Below, one piece after another: positions 34,739-41,482 of a DNA stretch of 41,482 nucleotides. The DNA is from an uncultured Flavobacteriales bacterium (GTDB lineage: Bacteria > Bacteroidota > Bacteroidia > Flavobacteriales_D > Parvicellaceae). The stretch covers positions 1-41,482 of the forward strand of contig CAJQPO010000031.1 in assembly GCA_905480225.1 (NCBI GenBank). Reading direction: 5' to 3'. The first letter of the stretch is position 1; each line of letters starts with the position of its first letter. The position numbers and the translations under genes are program-made. Below the pieces are notes generated by a model that saw only the letters and a list, made by a program, of their open reading frames with translations, was not told the origin of the DNA and searched no databases.

Positions 34739-34746
34739 CGAAAATA
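34739..34746 (-). promoter_or_regulatory. -7 element 4 bases before the pyrH ATG (possible leaderless transcript)
   Basis: TATTTTCG on the minus strand (7/8 match to TAnnTTTG) is separated from the ATG by GCAC. It lies downstream of the tsf terminator, so it is well placed to be the pyrH promoter. Confidence 0.5.
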
Positions 34747-34765
34747 ATTTCCTAAATGTAAGGAT

Positions 34766-34793
34766 AAAAAAAAAGAGAGCTTAGCTCTCTTTT
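34766..34793 (-). terminator. Rho-independent terminator after tsf
   Basis: On the minus strand AAAAGAGAGC and GCTCTCTTTT (between 34793 and 34771) form a 9-10 bp stem with a tiny loop. The 3' side continues into a run of nine T residues. It closes the rplM-rpsI-rpsB-tsf transcript. Confidence 0.85.
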
Positions 34794-34802
34794 AAACATT
34801 TT

Positions 34803-35633
34803 TTATATCGAAAGGGATAACCTTTTGAAATCGGTGACGGTTAGTTCCCCATCGGTTTCCTGTAGAAATTGCTTTACAGATTTTTTATTGTCTCTTACAA
34901 AAGCCTGATTCAGTAATGTTGACTCTTTATAAAACTTATTTAATCTGCCGTGAGCTATTTTTTCTGCTAACTCAGCCGGCTTACCTTCTTGGATTGCTAA
35001 CTCTTTGCCAATTTCCAATTCTTTTTCAATAACATCGGCAGGAACTGAAGCTTCATCAACAGAAATAGGAGCCATAGCTGCCACTTGCATGGCTACTTGC
35101 CTTCCTGCCTCTTGCGCTTCTTTTGTAAACCCTACTAAAGTTGCAATTTGGTTGCCAGGATGATTATAGGCAACAACATTAGCAGCTTCAATTGATTGAC
35201 AAGCACTAATATCTATTTTTTCACCAATCACACCGGTTTGCTCTGTTATTTTATCTGCAACACTTAGCCCATTTCCATCGTATGATTTAGACTTAAGTTC
35301 ATCTACAGAATTGGCATTATTGGCAATAGCAATGTCTGCGAGTTTATTAGCAAATTGCCCGAAGTCTTCATTTTTTGCAACAAAATCAGTTTCACAATTT
35401 AGGCACAACAAAACGCCTAATTTTCCATCAGCGGTTGTTTTGGCAATGACTAATCCTTCAGAAGCTTCTCTGTCGCCTCTTTTAGCAGCCACTTTCTGAC
35501 CCTTTTTTCTGAGTAAATCTACTGCGACTTCCATATCGCCATTTGCTTCAACAAGGGCATTTTTGCAGTCCATCATTCCTGCGCCTGTTTTTTTTCTCAA
35601 TTCGTTTACAAGAGAAGCTGTAATAGTTGACAT
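34803..35633 (-). CDS. tsf: Elongation factor Ts
   Basis: The 276-residue protein has an N-terminal UBA-like domain (SLVNELRKKTGAGMMDCKNALVEANGDMEVAVDLLRKKG). The core contains LCLNCETDFVAKNEDF, the signature segment that contacts EF-Tu, and PADVIEKELEIGKELAIQEGKP. It is the GDP-GTP exchange factor for EF-Tu. It lies 33 bases after rpsB, the universal rpsB-tsf arrangement, and is followed by a strong terminator. Confidence 0.97.
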   Translation of the reverse strand: MSTITASLVNELRKKTGAGMMDCKNALVEANGDMEVAVDLLRKKGQKVAAKRGDREASEGLVIAKTTADGKLGVLLCLNCETDFVAKNEDFGQFANKLADIAIANNANSVDELKSKSYDGNGLSVADKITEQTGVIGEKIDISACQSIEAANVVAYNHPGNQIATLVGFTKEAQEAGRQVAMQVAAMAPISVDEASVPADVIEKELEIGKELAIQEGKPAELAEKIAHGRLNKFYKESTLLNQAFVRDNKKSVKQFLQETDGELTVTDFKRLSLSI

Positions 35634-35666
35634 AATGAATTATTTAAGGTTAAAAACAATAAAAGC

Positions 35667-36413
35667 CTATTCAGCTTTTGCTGCTATTGGTTTTTCTACT
35701 TTCTTTTCAGTTTTAGATTTTGCTGTTTTTCTAACCGCAAGACCTTCTTTTATTGATTCGGTCATATAGCCAACGATTGCTGAAATTGACTTAGTCGCAT
35801 CATCATTTGCAGGGATGACAAAATCAACATCACGTGGATCCGAATTTGTATCAACCATCGCAAAAATTGGAATGCCTAATTTCTTAGCTTCTTTAACAGC
35901 AATGTGCTCTTTTAAAATGTCAACAATGAATACAGCAGCGGGCAGTCTAGTCATATCAGAAATTGAACCTAGTACTTTATCCATCTTATCTCTTTGTCTA
36001 GAAAGCATGAGTTGTTCTCTCTTTGAAAGCGTTTTCATGGTTCCGTCTTGCTCCATTTTGTCAATGGAATGCATTTTTCTAATGGTCTTTCTAGTTGTAC
36101 CGAAATTGGTTAACATTCCGCCAGTCCATCTTTCAGTAACGTAAGGCATGTTAACTTCCTTTATCAAATTTTCAACAATGTCTTTTGCTTGCTTTTTTGT
36201 CGCTACAAATAAGACTTTTTTTCCAGAAATTGCAATTTGTTTTAGAGCTGCTGCTGACTCTTCAATTTTGATTATAGACTTGTTCAAGTCAATAACGTGG
36301 ATTCCTTTTTTCTCATCGAAGATATAAGGAGCCATATTCGGATTCCACTTTCTTTTCAGGTGTCCGAAATGTACACCTGCTTCTAATAAATCATCGAAAC
36401 TTAATTTTGCCAT
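35667..36413 (-). CDS. rpsB: 30S ribosomal protein S2
   Basis: This 248-residue protein begins MAKLSFDDLLEAGVHFGHLKRKWNP, the S2 signature. VLFVATKKQAKDIV, RWTGGMLTNFGT and the IFAMVDTNSDPRDVDFVIPANDDA segment follow. The C-terminus is Lys/Ala-rich, as in many Bacteroidota. It has a 120-base leader after rpsI that contains a hairpin (36490-36510), a possible site of autoregulation or partial termination. Confidence 0.97.
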   Translation of the reverse strand: MAKLSFDDLLEAGVHFGHLKRKWNPNMAPYIFDEKKGIHVIDLNKSIIKIEESAAALKQIAISGKKVLFVATKKQAKDIVENLIKEVNMPYVTERWTGGMLTNFGTTRKTIRKMHSIDKMEQDGTMKTLSKREQLMLSRQRDKMDKVLGSISDMTRLPAAVFIVDILKEHIAVKEAKKLGIPIFAMVDTNSDPRDVDFVIPANDDATKSISAIVGYMTESIKEGLAVRKTAKSKTEKKVEKPIAAKAE

Positions 36414-36533
36414 TGTTGTCTGTTTACATTCCTAGTTTAGGCAGCGACACTGTAATTCTGTTTAGAATAGCGAAGCTTGGATACTAAACAAGAGCCGGCA
36501 AAAGGCTCTTCTTCAGAACAATTATTAAAATTA
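36414..36533 (-). promoter_or_regulatory. rpsI-rpsB spacer: candidate structured rpsB leader
   Basis: The 120-base spacer holds a 7-bp GC-rich hairpin, AAGAGCC with GGCTCTT (36490-36510), with no T run behind it. About 75 bases rich in CTAAAC-type segments follow. No clear -7 element is seen. It could be an S2-responsive leader or an attenuator between the L13/S9 and S2/EF-Ts halves of the operon. Confidence 0.4.
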
Positions 36534-36920
36534 TTATCGTTTACTAAATTGAAATTTCTTACGTGCTTTTGGCTGACCTGGCTTTTTCCGTTCAACCATT
36601 CTGGGGTCACGGGTCATTAAGCTCTCAGCTTTCAAAAGTGGTTTGTAATCTCCATCAACCTTAACCAAGGCTCTGCAAATTGCTAACCTGATTGCGTCTA
36701 CCTGGCCGTTGATACCGCCGCCTTTGACATTTATCTTTAAGTCATATTTGCCAGTAGTTTCAGTTAGCTCGAAAGGCCGATTGATTTTGTATTGATGTAT
36801 AGCGATAGGTACATACTCGTCGATTGTTCTACCGTTTATGGCTATTTTGCCTTTCCCTTCACTAAGGTAAACTCTGGCTACAGAAGTTTTTCTTCTTCCT
36901 AATGCGTTAATAGTTGACAT
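36534..36920 (-). CDS. rpsI: 30S ribosomal protein S9
   Basis: The 128-residue protein has ALGRRKTSVARVYL at the start, KGGGINGQVDAIRLAICRAL in the middle and a C-terminus ending KKFQFSKR. The terminal Ser-Lys-Arg is the tail that reaches the decoding centre. It starts one base after the rplM stop, indicating coupled translation. Confidence 0.98.
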   Translation of the reverse strand: MSTINALGRRKTSVARVYLSEGKGKIAINGRTIDEYVPIAIHQYKINRPFELTETTGKYDLKINVKGGGINGQVDAIRLAICRALVKVDGDYKPLLKAESLMTRDPRMVERKKPGQPKARKKFQFSKR

Positions 36921-36921
36921 A

Positions 36922-37377
36922 TTATCTTATTGTGCTTAAATCTAAAACTTGTGGTTTTTGAGCTTCTTGCTCGTGTTCGGAGCCCGTATAAACTTTCATG
37001 TTCCTATAAATGGCTCTGCCCAGTTTATTTTTTGGGAGCATTCCTTTGACTGCTTTTTCAAGAAGTCTTTCCGGATGCTTATTTAACATTTCTTCAGCTG
37101 TAGTTACTCGCTGACCTCCTGGGTAACCAGTATGTCTGATGTACTGCTTATCTGACCATTTTTTGCCAGATAGCGTTACTTTTTCAGCATTGATAACTAC
37201 AACGTAGTCACCACAGTCATCGTGAGGTGTATAATTCACCTTGTGCTTTCCTCTTAAGACAATGGCAATTCTACTTGCTAGTCTTCCTAATGTTTGACCT
37301 TCAGCATCAACTACGAACCATTTTTTATCTGCGTTCGCTTTGTTTACTGAAATCGTCTTATAGCTTAATGTATCCAC
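36922..37377 (-). CDS. rplM: 50S ribosomal protein L13
   Basis: The 151-residue protein has [35 protein letters not shown], the HTGYPGG motif and [22 protein letters not shown], all standard L13 features. It is the first gene of the rplM-rpsI-rpsB-tsf unit. A promoter with near-consensus spacing and a short leader with a 5' hairpin precede it. Confidence 0.98.
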   Translation of the reverse strand: MDTLSYKTISVNKANADKKWFVVDAEGQTLGRLASRIAIVLRGKHKVNYTPHDDCGDYVVVINAEKVTLSGKKWSDKQYIRHTGYPGGQRVTTAEEMLNKHPERLLEKAVKGMLPKNKLGRAIYRNMKVYTGSEHEQEAQKPQVLDLSTIR

Positions 37378-37405
37378 GTTTTAACCTTTTAAAATCTATA
37401 TAGTT

Positions 37406-37419
37406 CCCCTAAAATGGGG
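37406..37419 (-). promoter_or_regulatory. Hairpin at the 5' end of the rplM leader
   Basis: CCCC (37419-37416), a six-base loop ATTTTA, then GGGG (37409-37406) on the minus strand, placed where the rplM transcript should begin. It could stabilise the mRNA or be part of an L13-type autoregulatory leader; this is not proven by the sequence. Confidence 0.4.
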
Positions 37420-37421
37420 TG

Positions 37422-37452
37422 CGAATTTAGCACTATTTTTTTATTCAGCCAA
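37422..37452 (-). promoter_or_regulatory. Promoter of the rplM-rpsI-rpsB-tsf operon
   Basis: On the minus strand TTG (37452-37450), 20 bases, then TAAATTCG (37429-37422), a 7/8 match to TAnnTTTG. The implied start of transcription is about 40 bases before the rplM ATG. Confidence 0.65.
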
Positions 37453-37514
37453 GATATCAACAATGGAAATGTTGAAAATAGTTAAAGAATACTGCGATAT
37501 AGTCCCAGTTTACC

Positions 37515-38705
37515 TTAGTTAATGACGTTCAATTCCTTACCCACTTTAATAAAGGCGGCGATAGCTATATCTAAATGTTTCTTTTCGTGCGCAGCAGAAA
37601 TTTGTGTTCTTATTCTAGCTTCACCTTTGGGAACTACTGGATAAAAGAAACCAATTGCATAGACACCTTCTTCTAGTAGTCGATTGGCAAATTTTTGAGA
37701 TAACGCCGCGTCGTAAAGCATTATGGGCACAATTGGAGAGTCTCCAGGTTTTGTATCGAAACCAGCAGCGTTTATTTTTTCTTTAAAGTACCGTGTATTT
37801 TCTGCTAACTTATCTCTCAATTCAGTTGAAGCACTGATAATTTCAAAAACTTTATTAGCCGCTCCAACGAGAGAAGGAGCTAAAGAATTCGAGAACAAAT
37901 AGGGCCTGGATTTTTGACGAAGCATTTCAATTATTTCTTTCTTACCTGTAGTGTAGCCACCCATGGCTCCACCTAGTGCTTTTCCAAGAGTACCTGTTAT
38001 GATGTCAACTCTTCCCATTACATTACAATACTCAGGAGTCCCTCTTCCTGTTGCACCTATAAAACCAGCAGAATGACACTCATCAATCATGACCATTGCG
38101 TCATATTTTTCGGCTAAGTCGCAGATCTGATCTAGTAAAGCGATGTCACCATCCATAGAGAAAACACCATCAGTCACAATTAATCTGAATCGTTGCGATT
38201 GAGATTCAATTAATTTTTCTTCTAATTCAGCCATATTGCTATGCGCATATCGATAACGAGCTGCTTTACATAACCGCACTCCGTCTATTATCGAAGCATG
38301 ATTTAATGCATCTGAAATAATAGCATCTTCAGCTCCTAATAGAGGTTCGAAAAGACCACCATTAGCGTCAAATGCGGCAGCATAAAGAATGGTGTCTTCT
38401 GTATCGTAAAAAGAGGCGATGTTGTTCTCGAGCTCTTTGTGAATATCTTGCGTTCCACAGATAAACCGTACGGACGACATGCCAAATCCATGTGAGTCAA
38501 GGGCGTCCTTCGCTGCCTCAATAACTGCAGGGTGAGAGGACAAGCCCAAGTAGTTGTTTGCACACATAATAATTACGTCATCTCCTGAATTGACGGTTAC
38601 ATCTGCACCTTGAGGGCTAGTAATAATTCTTTCGCTCTTGTAAAGACCAGCATCTTCAATATTGCTTAGTTCTTGCCTTAAAAATTCCTTTATTTTACCG
38701 TACAT
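37515..38705 (-). CDS. kbl: Glycine C-acetyltransferase (2-amino-3-ketobutyrate CoA ligase)
   Basis: This 396-residue alpha-oxoamine synthase cleaves 2-amino-3-ketobutyrate with CoA to glycine and acetyl-CoA. It has CANNYLGLSSHPAVIEAA, FGMSSVRFICGTQDIHKELE and the cofactor contact MIDECHSAG. The PLP lysine K242 is in ITGTLGKALGGAMGGYTTG. The length is that of E. coli Kbl. It is the partner of threonine dehydrogenase, encoded at 32382-33329 on the other side of the ribosomal gene cluster. A TATCTTCG -7 element lies at 38727-38734. Confidence 0.94.
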   Translation of the reverse strand: MYGKIKEFLRQELSNIEDAGLYKSERIITSPQGADVTVNSGDDVIIMCANNYLGLSSHPAVIEAAKDALDSHGFGMSSVRFICGTQDIHKELENNIASFYDTEDTILYAAAFDANGGLFEPLLGAEDAIISDALNHASIIDGVRLCKAARYRYAHSNMAELEEKLIESQSQRFRLIVTDGVFSMDGDIALLDQICDLAEKYDAMVMIDECHSAGFIGATGRGTPEYCNVMGRVDIITGTLGKALGGAMGGYTTGKKEIIEMLRQKSRPYLFSNSLAPSLVGAANKVFEIISASTELRDKLAENTRYFKEKINAAGFDTKPGDSPIVPIMLYDAALSQKFANRLLEEGVYAIGFFYPVVPKGEARIRTQISAAHEKKHLDIAIAAFIKVGKELNVIN

Positions 38706-38726
38706 TTTAGTCTGTGTTGATGCACG

Positions 38727-38734
38727 CGAAGATA
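38727..38734 (-). promoter_or_regulatory. Candidate -7 element for kbl
   Basis: TATCTTCG on the minus strand (7/8 match), 21 bases before the kbl ATG; a TTG lies 22 bases further upstream, a little beyond the ideal spacing. Confidence 0.45.
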
Positions 38735-38778
38735 ATAAAGGAAATTAGTAGAAGTTCAAAAAGACTAAAATAAACGAC

Positions 38779-41482
38779 TTATTTATGATGAAACTTGACT
38801 GTTTCATTGAAAGATTCACCACTGATATTTAAAAGATATATTCCTTTTGTTAAGGCTGAAATATCAATTGATTTGATAACAGTTTGTCCAGCAGTTTTGA
38901 TGGTTGGGGTAACAACCTGACCAACAATGTTGTATACTTTTAATTGAATGCTATTATTCTTTTCGAATACTGCGTTTATCTGAAGCTTGTCATTAGTGAC
39001 TTGCACGGTAATTTCGGGTGTGGATGGCTCATCAGTTATATCGACTGAAAGATTTTCAAGAACTACAATCGGCAGGCTATGAACAGCGTTGCACCCGTTT
39101 AAATTGGTTGCATTTAGTGTGATAAGGTAAGTGCCTTCTTCAGAATAAGTATGTGTTGGGTTCATCACTGAACTTTGCTCCCCATCGCCAAAATCCCAGA
39201 AAAAATCTGAGCCATTGGAAATGTTGTTAAAAGTGCATGTCGAACCAGAAGTAATGTACACTGTGTCACTGATTTGCATTGTACCAGTTATGTCGAATTC
39301 TGCTGTTACTTCTATGGGTTCCTCTAAACTAATAGAGATTGAATCCAAGCAACCATTACCGTCTTCTATTAAGGCCTCATAAACACCGCTAGGTAGTTGG
39401 TCTATTGTTATTCCATATTCTCCATTAGACCAAGATACACTGTAAGGTTTGGTACCTCCGGTAATCGATAATGTGGCTTCACCATCAGTATTTTCGAAAC
39501 AAGAAGGATGGATCATTTGGGGTGTAGCTAAAATTGCATTAGTGGACTCTAATAGGACAGAATCTATTAATTCGTTTAGGCAAGAGCCTCCGCTGTTAAC
39601 AATTGTAACGTAATAATGGCCTGCTGAGATTCCGGTAAAGGACGATCTATTATTGATTGTAGTTTCCGATTGAATGAGGTTCAAACTATCATCCAATAGC
39701 TCATAAGTCCAAGGGCCATTTCCGTTACCAACAACTTCAATTAAGCCATCATTGGATCGGTGACATGCTTCATTAGTGGAAATAACATCATGTGGCTTTT
39801 TCATGTGAAAAAGGAATCGTGGAGCGACAGTAGTATCGTTTATGTAAAACTCATAAGAGGCAACGGATTCTAAGTCAACAATAGAATCAAGAAGTAAATC
39901 TTCAAAAACCAGACAGGCACTATTCGGAAATTGTTCAAATCCAGAAAATTCAATCGTATAGTTTCCGGTAATACCAACCACAGTTCTGACGGGTATGGAA
40001 TAGTCCTTTAGGCTATCCGAAAGTGTGTTTACCGCAAAGTCGATTCCTGAGGATATTGTTGCAATTCCTGGCACGTCTTCATTGGTGCTGTACATTTTGG
40101 ATGCATCTAAATGGGCGTCAAAGTTTTCAGTTCCTTGTGTGTAAAAACGAATGGCGGCTTCATCAGCCCAACCATTGCCTACAATTTTAAATTTCATCAG
40201 GCCTTCATTAATACTTGTGCTTTTGAATTCTGACACTGCAGTTGTTTTACAAGTTTCTCGGACAGTCATTGATGCGCCACTAGCGTTGGTATGAACCCAA
40301 ATCGCTTGAGATGATGCAATTTCTGGTGTACCGCCGTTGATACTTATGCCACCTAATGTCGTCCATGAAGCGAAAGTTTGTGTGTCCGTATTCCAAATCC
40401 AGAATGTGCCGTCAATGTTTGTTTTGTCCCAATTCGGAGAATCAAAATCGATAGCACATGGGTAAGGATTACCAAACATATTCCAACCATCCTCAAAAGG
40501 ATTACCAAAATTAGAGAATTGTAAATCTTTAGATATTTCACCTTTGTTAATAGGACCAATGTTATTAATGGTAAAGGCTGATGTCAGTGGAATTCCGGTT
40601 CCACTCCAGATACGAAACCCTTCACAAGTTCCAATAGGATCAGAAATGTGAGAAGGTGCTTGCCAGCTTAGAGGGTTGTCTTTAGAGCCCCCAAAAGTTT
40701 CATCATAGGTTTTGACTGACAGAAACGAGAATGAAGGAAAATCAGAGCCATTAAATCCTGCTGTAATAAAATCATCAGACCAGTCGGCTAAAGTTTGATT
40801 ACCGACAGCAGATGATTGCAATCTCCACCCGGTTCTTCCACCTTCAACAAAACGCTGCATTTCAACATCACCAACAATGTCTGCGGTGGGCTGGATGGTC
40901 ATTATGCTTCCTGTTCCCGAAGCATCAGACACCATTACTAAGGAATTGTTGGTATTAAACACACCATTAGTTGGTGTTAATATACCCCGTATATTTTGAG
41001 TGCCAGAAAGAACCGTGACACCGTTGATGTTATTGATTTCAACGTTGTTAAAAACAGTCGAATTCATTATATTTTGTGACGAGCTTCCATTGAACAACAC
41101 GGTGCTTTTTTCTGCTGTAAATGATCCTGTATTGTTCCAATTTCCACCGGTAATTGTGTGCAAACCATCACCAGAAAGCAAGCCTGAGTTGCCATCATAG
41201 CCTGTAACAAACTTCACTACTCCATCATTATCCAGTGTGCCATCAACCTGTTCCAGGTTGTTAATGGCAATTTCAGTTGATGCATTGATATGGGCAATAC
41301 TAGACGCGGATATTGTTAGATCATAGAATGCATCGGGTGCAACATTACTTATATTCTGAATGACATTTCCATTTAGAGTTACGGAGTTCGCACCAGAAGT
41401 AAATAGTCCGCCTTTGTTGGTCCAGTTTCCACCGATATTAATTCTGCTTACACCTGTTTGGTTTAACGCACTTCCATCCGCA
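38779..41482 (-). CDS. Large T9SS cargo protein with GGNW-type, SprB-type and PKD repeats (5' partial)
   Basis: The frame stays open to the right edge, so about 900 C-terminal residues are seen and the start is missing. The GTG at 41217 is internal, not the start. From the N-terminal side there are two or more repeats of about 60-65 residues containing GGNWTNKG or GGNWNNTG, then a VTLNG or VLFNG strand and QNI. A middle domain follows with GNPYPCAIDFDSPNWDKTN. SprB-type modules follow (HRSNDGLIEVVGNGNGPW, CFENTDGEATLSITGG), then a PKD domain (FFWDFGDGEQSSVMNPTHTY). The T9SS type A-like sorting domain has LKVYNIVGQVV and LTKGIYLLNISG and ends KFHHK. The usual YPNP motif before that domain is absent. 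It is predicted to be a surface adhesin or scaffold. Confidence 0.88.
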   Translation of the reverse strand, partial: ADGSALNQTGVSRINIGGNWTNKGGLFTSGANSVTLNGNVIQNISNVAPDAFYDLTISASSIAHINASTEIAINNLEQVDGTLDNDGVVKFVTGYDGNSGLLSGDGLHTITGGNWNNTGSFTAEKSTVLFNGSSSQNIMNSTVFNNVEINNINGVTVLSGTQNIRGILTPTNGVFNTNNSLVMVSDASGTGSIMTIQPTADIVGDVEMQRFVEGGRTGWRLQSSAVGNQTLADWSDDFITAGFNGSDFPSFSFLSVKTYDETFGGSKDNPLSWQAPSHISDPIGTCEGFRIWSGTGIPLTSAFTINNIGPINKGEISKDLQFSNFGNPFEDGWNMFGNPYPCAIDFDSPNWDKTNIDGTFWIWNTDTQTFASWTTLGGISINGGTPEIASSQAIWVHTNASGASMTVRETCKTTAVSEFKSTSINEGLMKFKIVGNGWADEAAIRFYTQGTENFDAHLDASKMYSTNEDVPGIATISSGIDFAVNTLSDSLKDYSIPVRTVVGITGNYTIEFSGFEQFPNSACLVFEDLLLDSIVDLESVASYEFYINDTTVAPRFLFHMKKPHDVISTNEACHRSNDGLIEVVGNGNGPWTYELLDDSLNLIQSETTINNRSSFTGISAGHYYVTIVNSGGSCLNELIDSVLLESTNAILATPQMIHPSCFENTDGEATLSITGGTKPYSVSWSNGEYGITIDQLPSGVYEALIEDGNGCLDSISISLEEPIEVTAEFDITGTMQISDTVYITSGSTCTFNNISNGSDFFWDFGDGEQSSVMNPTHTYSEEGTYLITLNATNLNGCNAVHSLPIVVLENLSVDITDEPSTPEITVQVTNDKLQINAVFEKNNSIQLKVYNIVGQVVTPTIKTAGQTVIKSIDISALTKGIYLLNISGESFNETVKFHHK

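Noticed and set aside
41000-41217. Reading the right-edge cargo gene as starting at 41217
   Set aside because: The codon there is GTG inside an uninterrupted frame that continues to base 41482 with the same repeat pattern, so it is internal.
1-41482. Mobile element, prophage, CRISPR array or tRNA genes
   Set aside because: Reading both strands, I found no transposase, integrase, direct-repeat array, phage structural gene or cloverleaf sequence.

Overview
The window looks like chromosomal DNA from a marine-type member of the Bacteroidota, most likely order Flavobacteriales. The supporting evidence is low GC content, three large exported proteins ending in type IX secretion system (T9SS) sorting domains, SprB-type and PKD repeats, small families (DUF6427, DUF6341) that in flavobacteria sit beside purD, the gene order rplM-rpsI-rpsB-tsf-pyrH-frr, and promoter elements of the Bacteroidota form TTG-N19/20-TAnnTTTG. 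I assign nothing finer than order. Both ends of the window fall inside repetitive T9SS cargo genes, which is what the natural ends of a contig would look like. I see no tRNA, rRNA, CRISPR array, transposase, integrase or prophage gene.

Layout. (1) 1-5401: the 3' end of one T9SS cargo gene (+), a lipoprotein gene (+), and a very large convergent T9SS cargo gene (-). The two cargo genes share a near-perfect 187-base inverted repeat. Exactly where the repeat ends, the large gene loses the reading frame of its sorting domain. (2) 5402-14397: a secreted rhodanese, an MscS channel, an acyl-CoA carboxylase beta subunit, a secreted redoxin-like protein, purD, the DUF6341/DUF6427 membrane proteins, purQ, and a membrane-anchored beta-repeat protein. 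(3) 14451-19284, minus strand: yicC-gmk-nadD, a DMT exporter overlapping an ArsC/Spx-like gene, and a PhoD-like phosphatase. (4) 19387-23579, plus strand: cystathionine gamma-synthase/lyase, a TrkA/KtrA-type regulator, and an M43 metalloprotease carrying a T9SS tail. (5) 23595-32195, minus strand: a Tat-exported PLP enzyme, a coupled pair of exported proteins of unknown function, polA, and a glutaminyl-cyclase-like M28 lipoprotein between two paralogous MORN-repeat proteins. (6) 32382-38705, minus strand: a threonine dehydrogenase and its partner Kbl on either side of the translation cluster frr-pyrH-tsf-rpsB-rpsI-rplM. (7) 38779-41482: a T9SS cargo gene running off the right edge.

Most of the window is housekeeping: purine synthesis, GMP kinase, NAD synthesis, translation, DNA repair, and threonine and sulfur amino acid metabolism. 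The accessory part is a set of exported proteins: T9SS cargo, lipoproteins, and secreted hydrolases. The most unusual signal is the inverted repeat at the left edge. Its geometry would allow inversion of 188-1464 to exchange a functional for a non-functional C-terminal T9SS sorting tail, but an assembly artefact or gene conversion must be excluded first. Secondary points of interest are three genes whose promoter -7 element lies 3-4 bases from the ATG (possible leaderless mRNAs), a Tat-exported aminotransferase-fold enzyme, and an anchored protein built of short proline-punctuated beta repeats.
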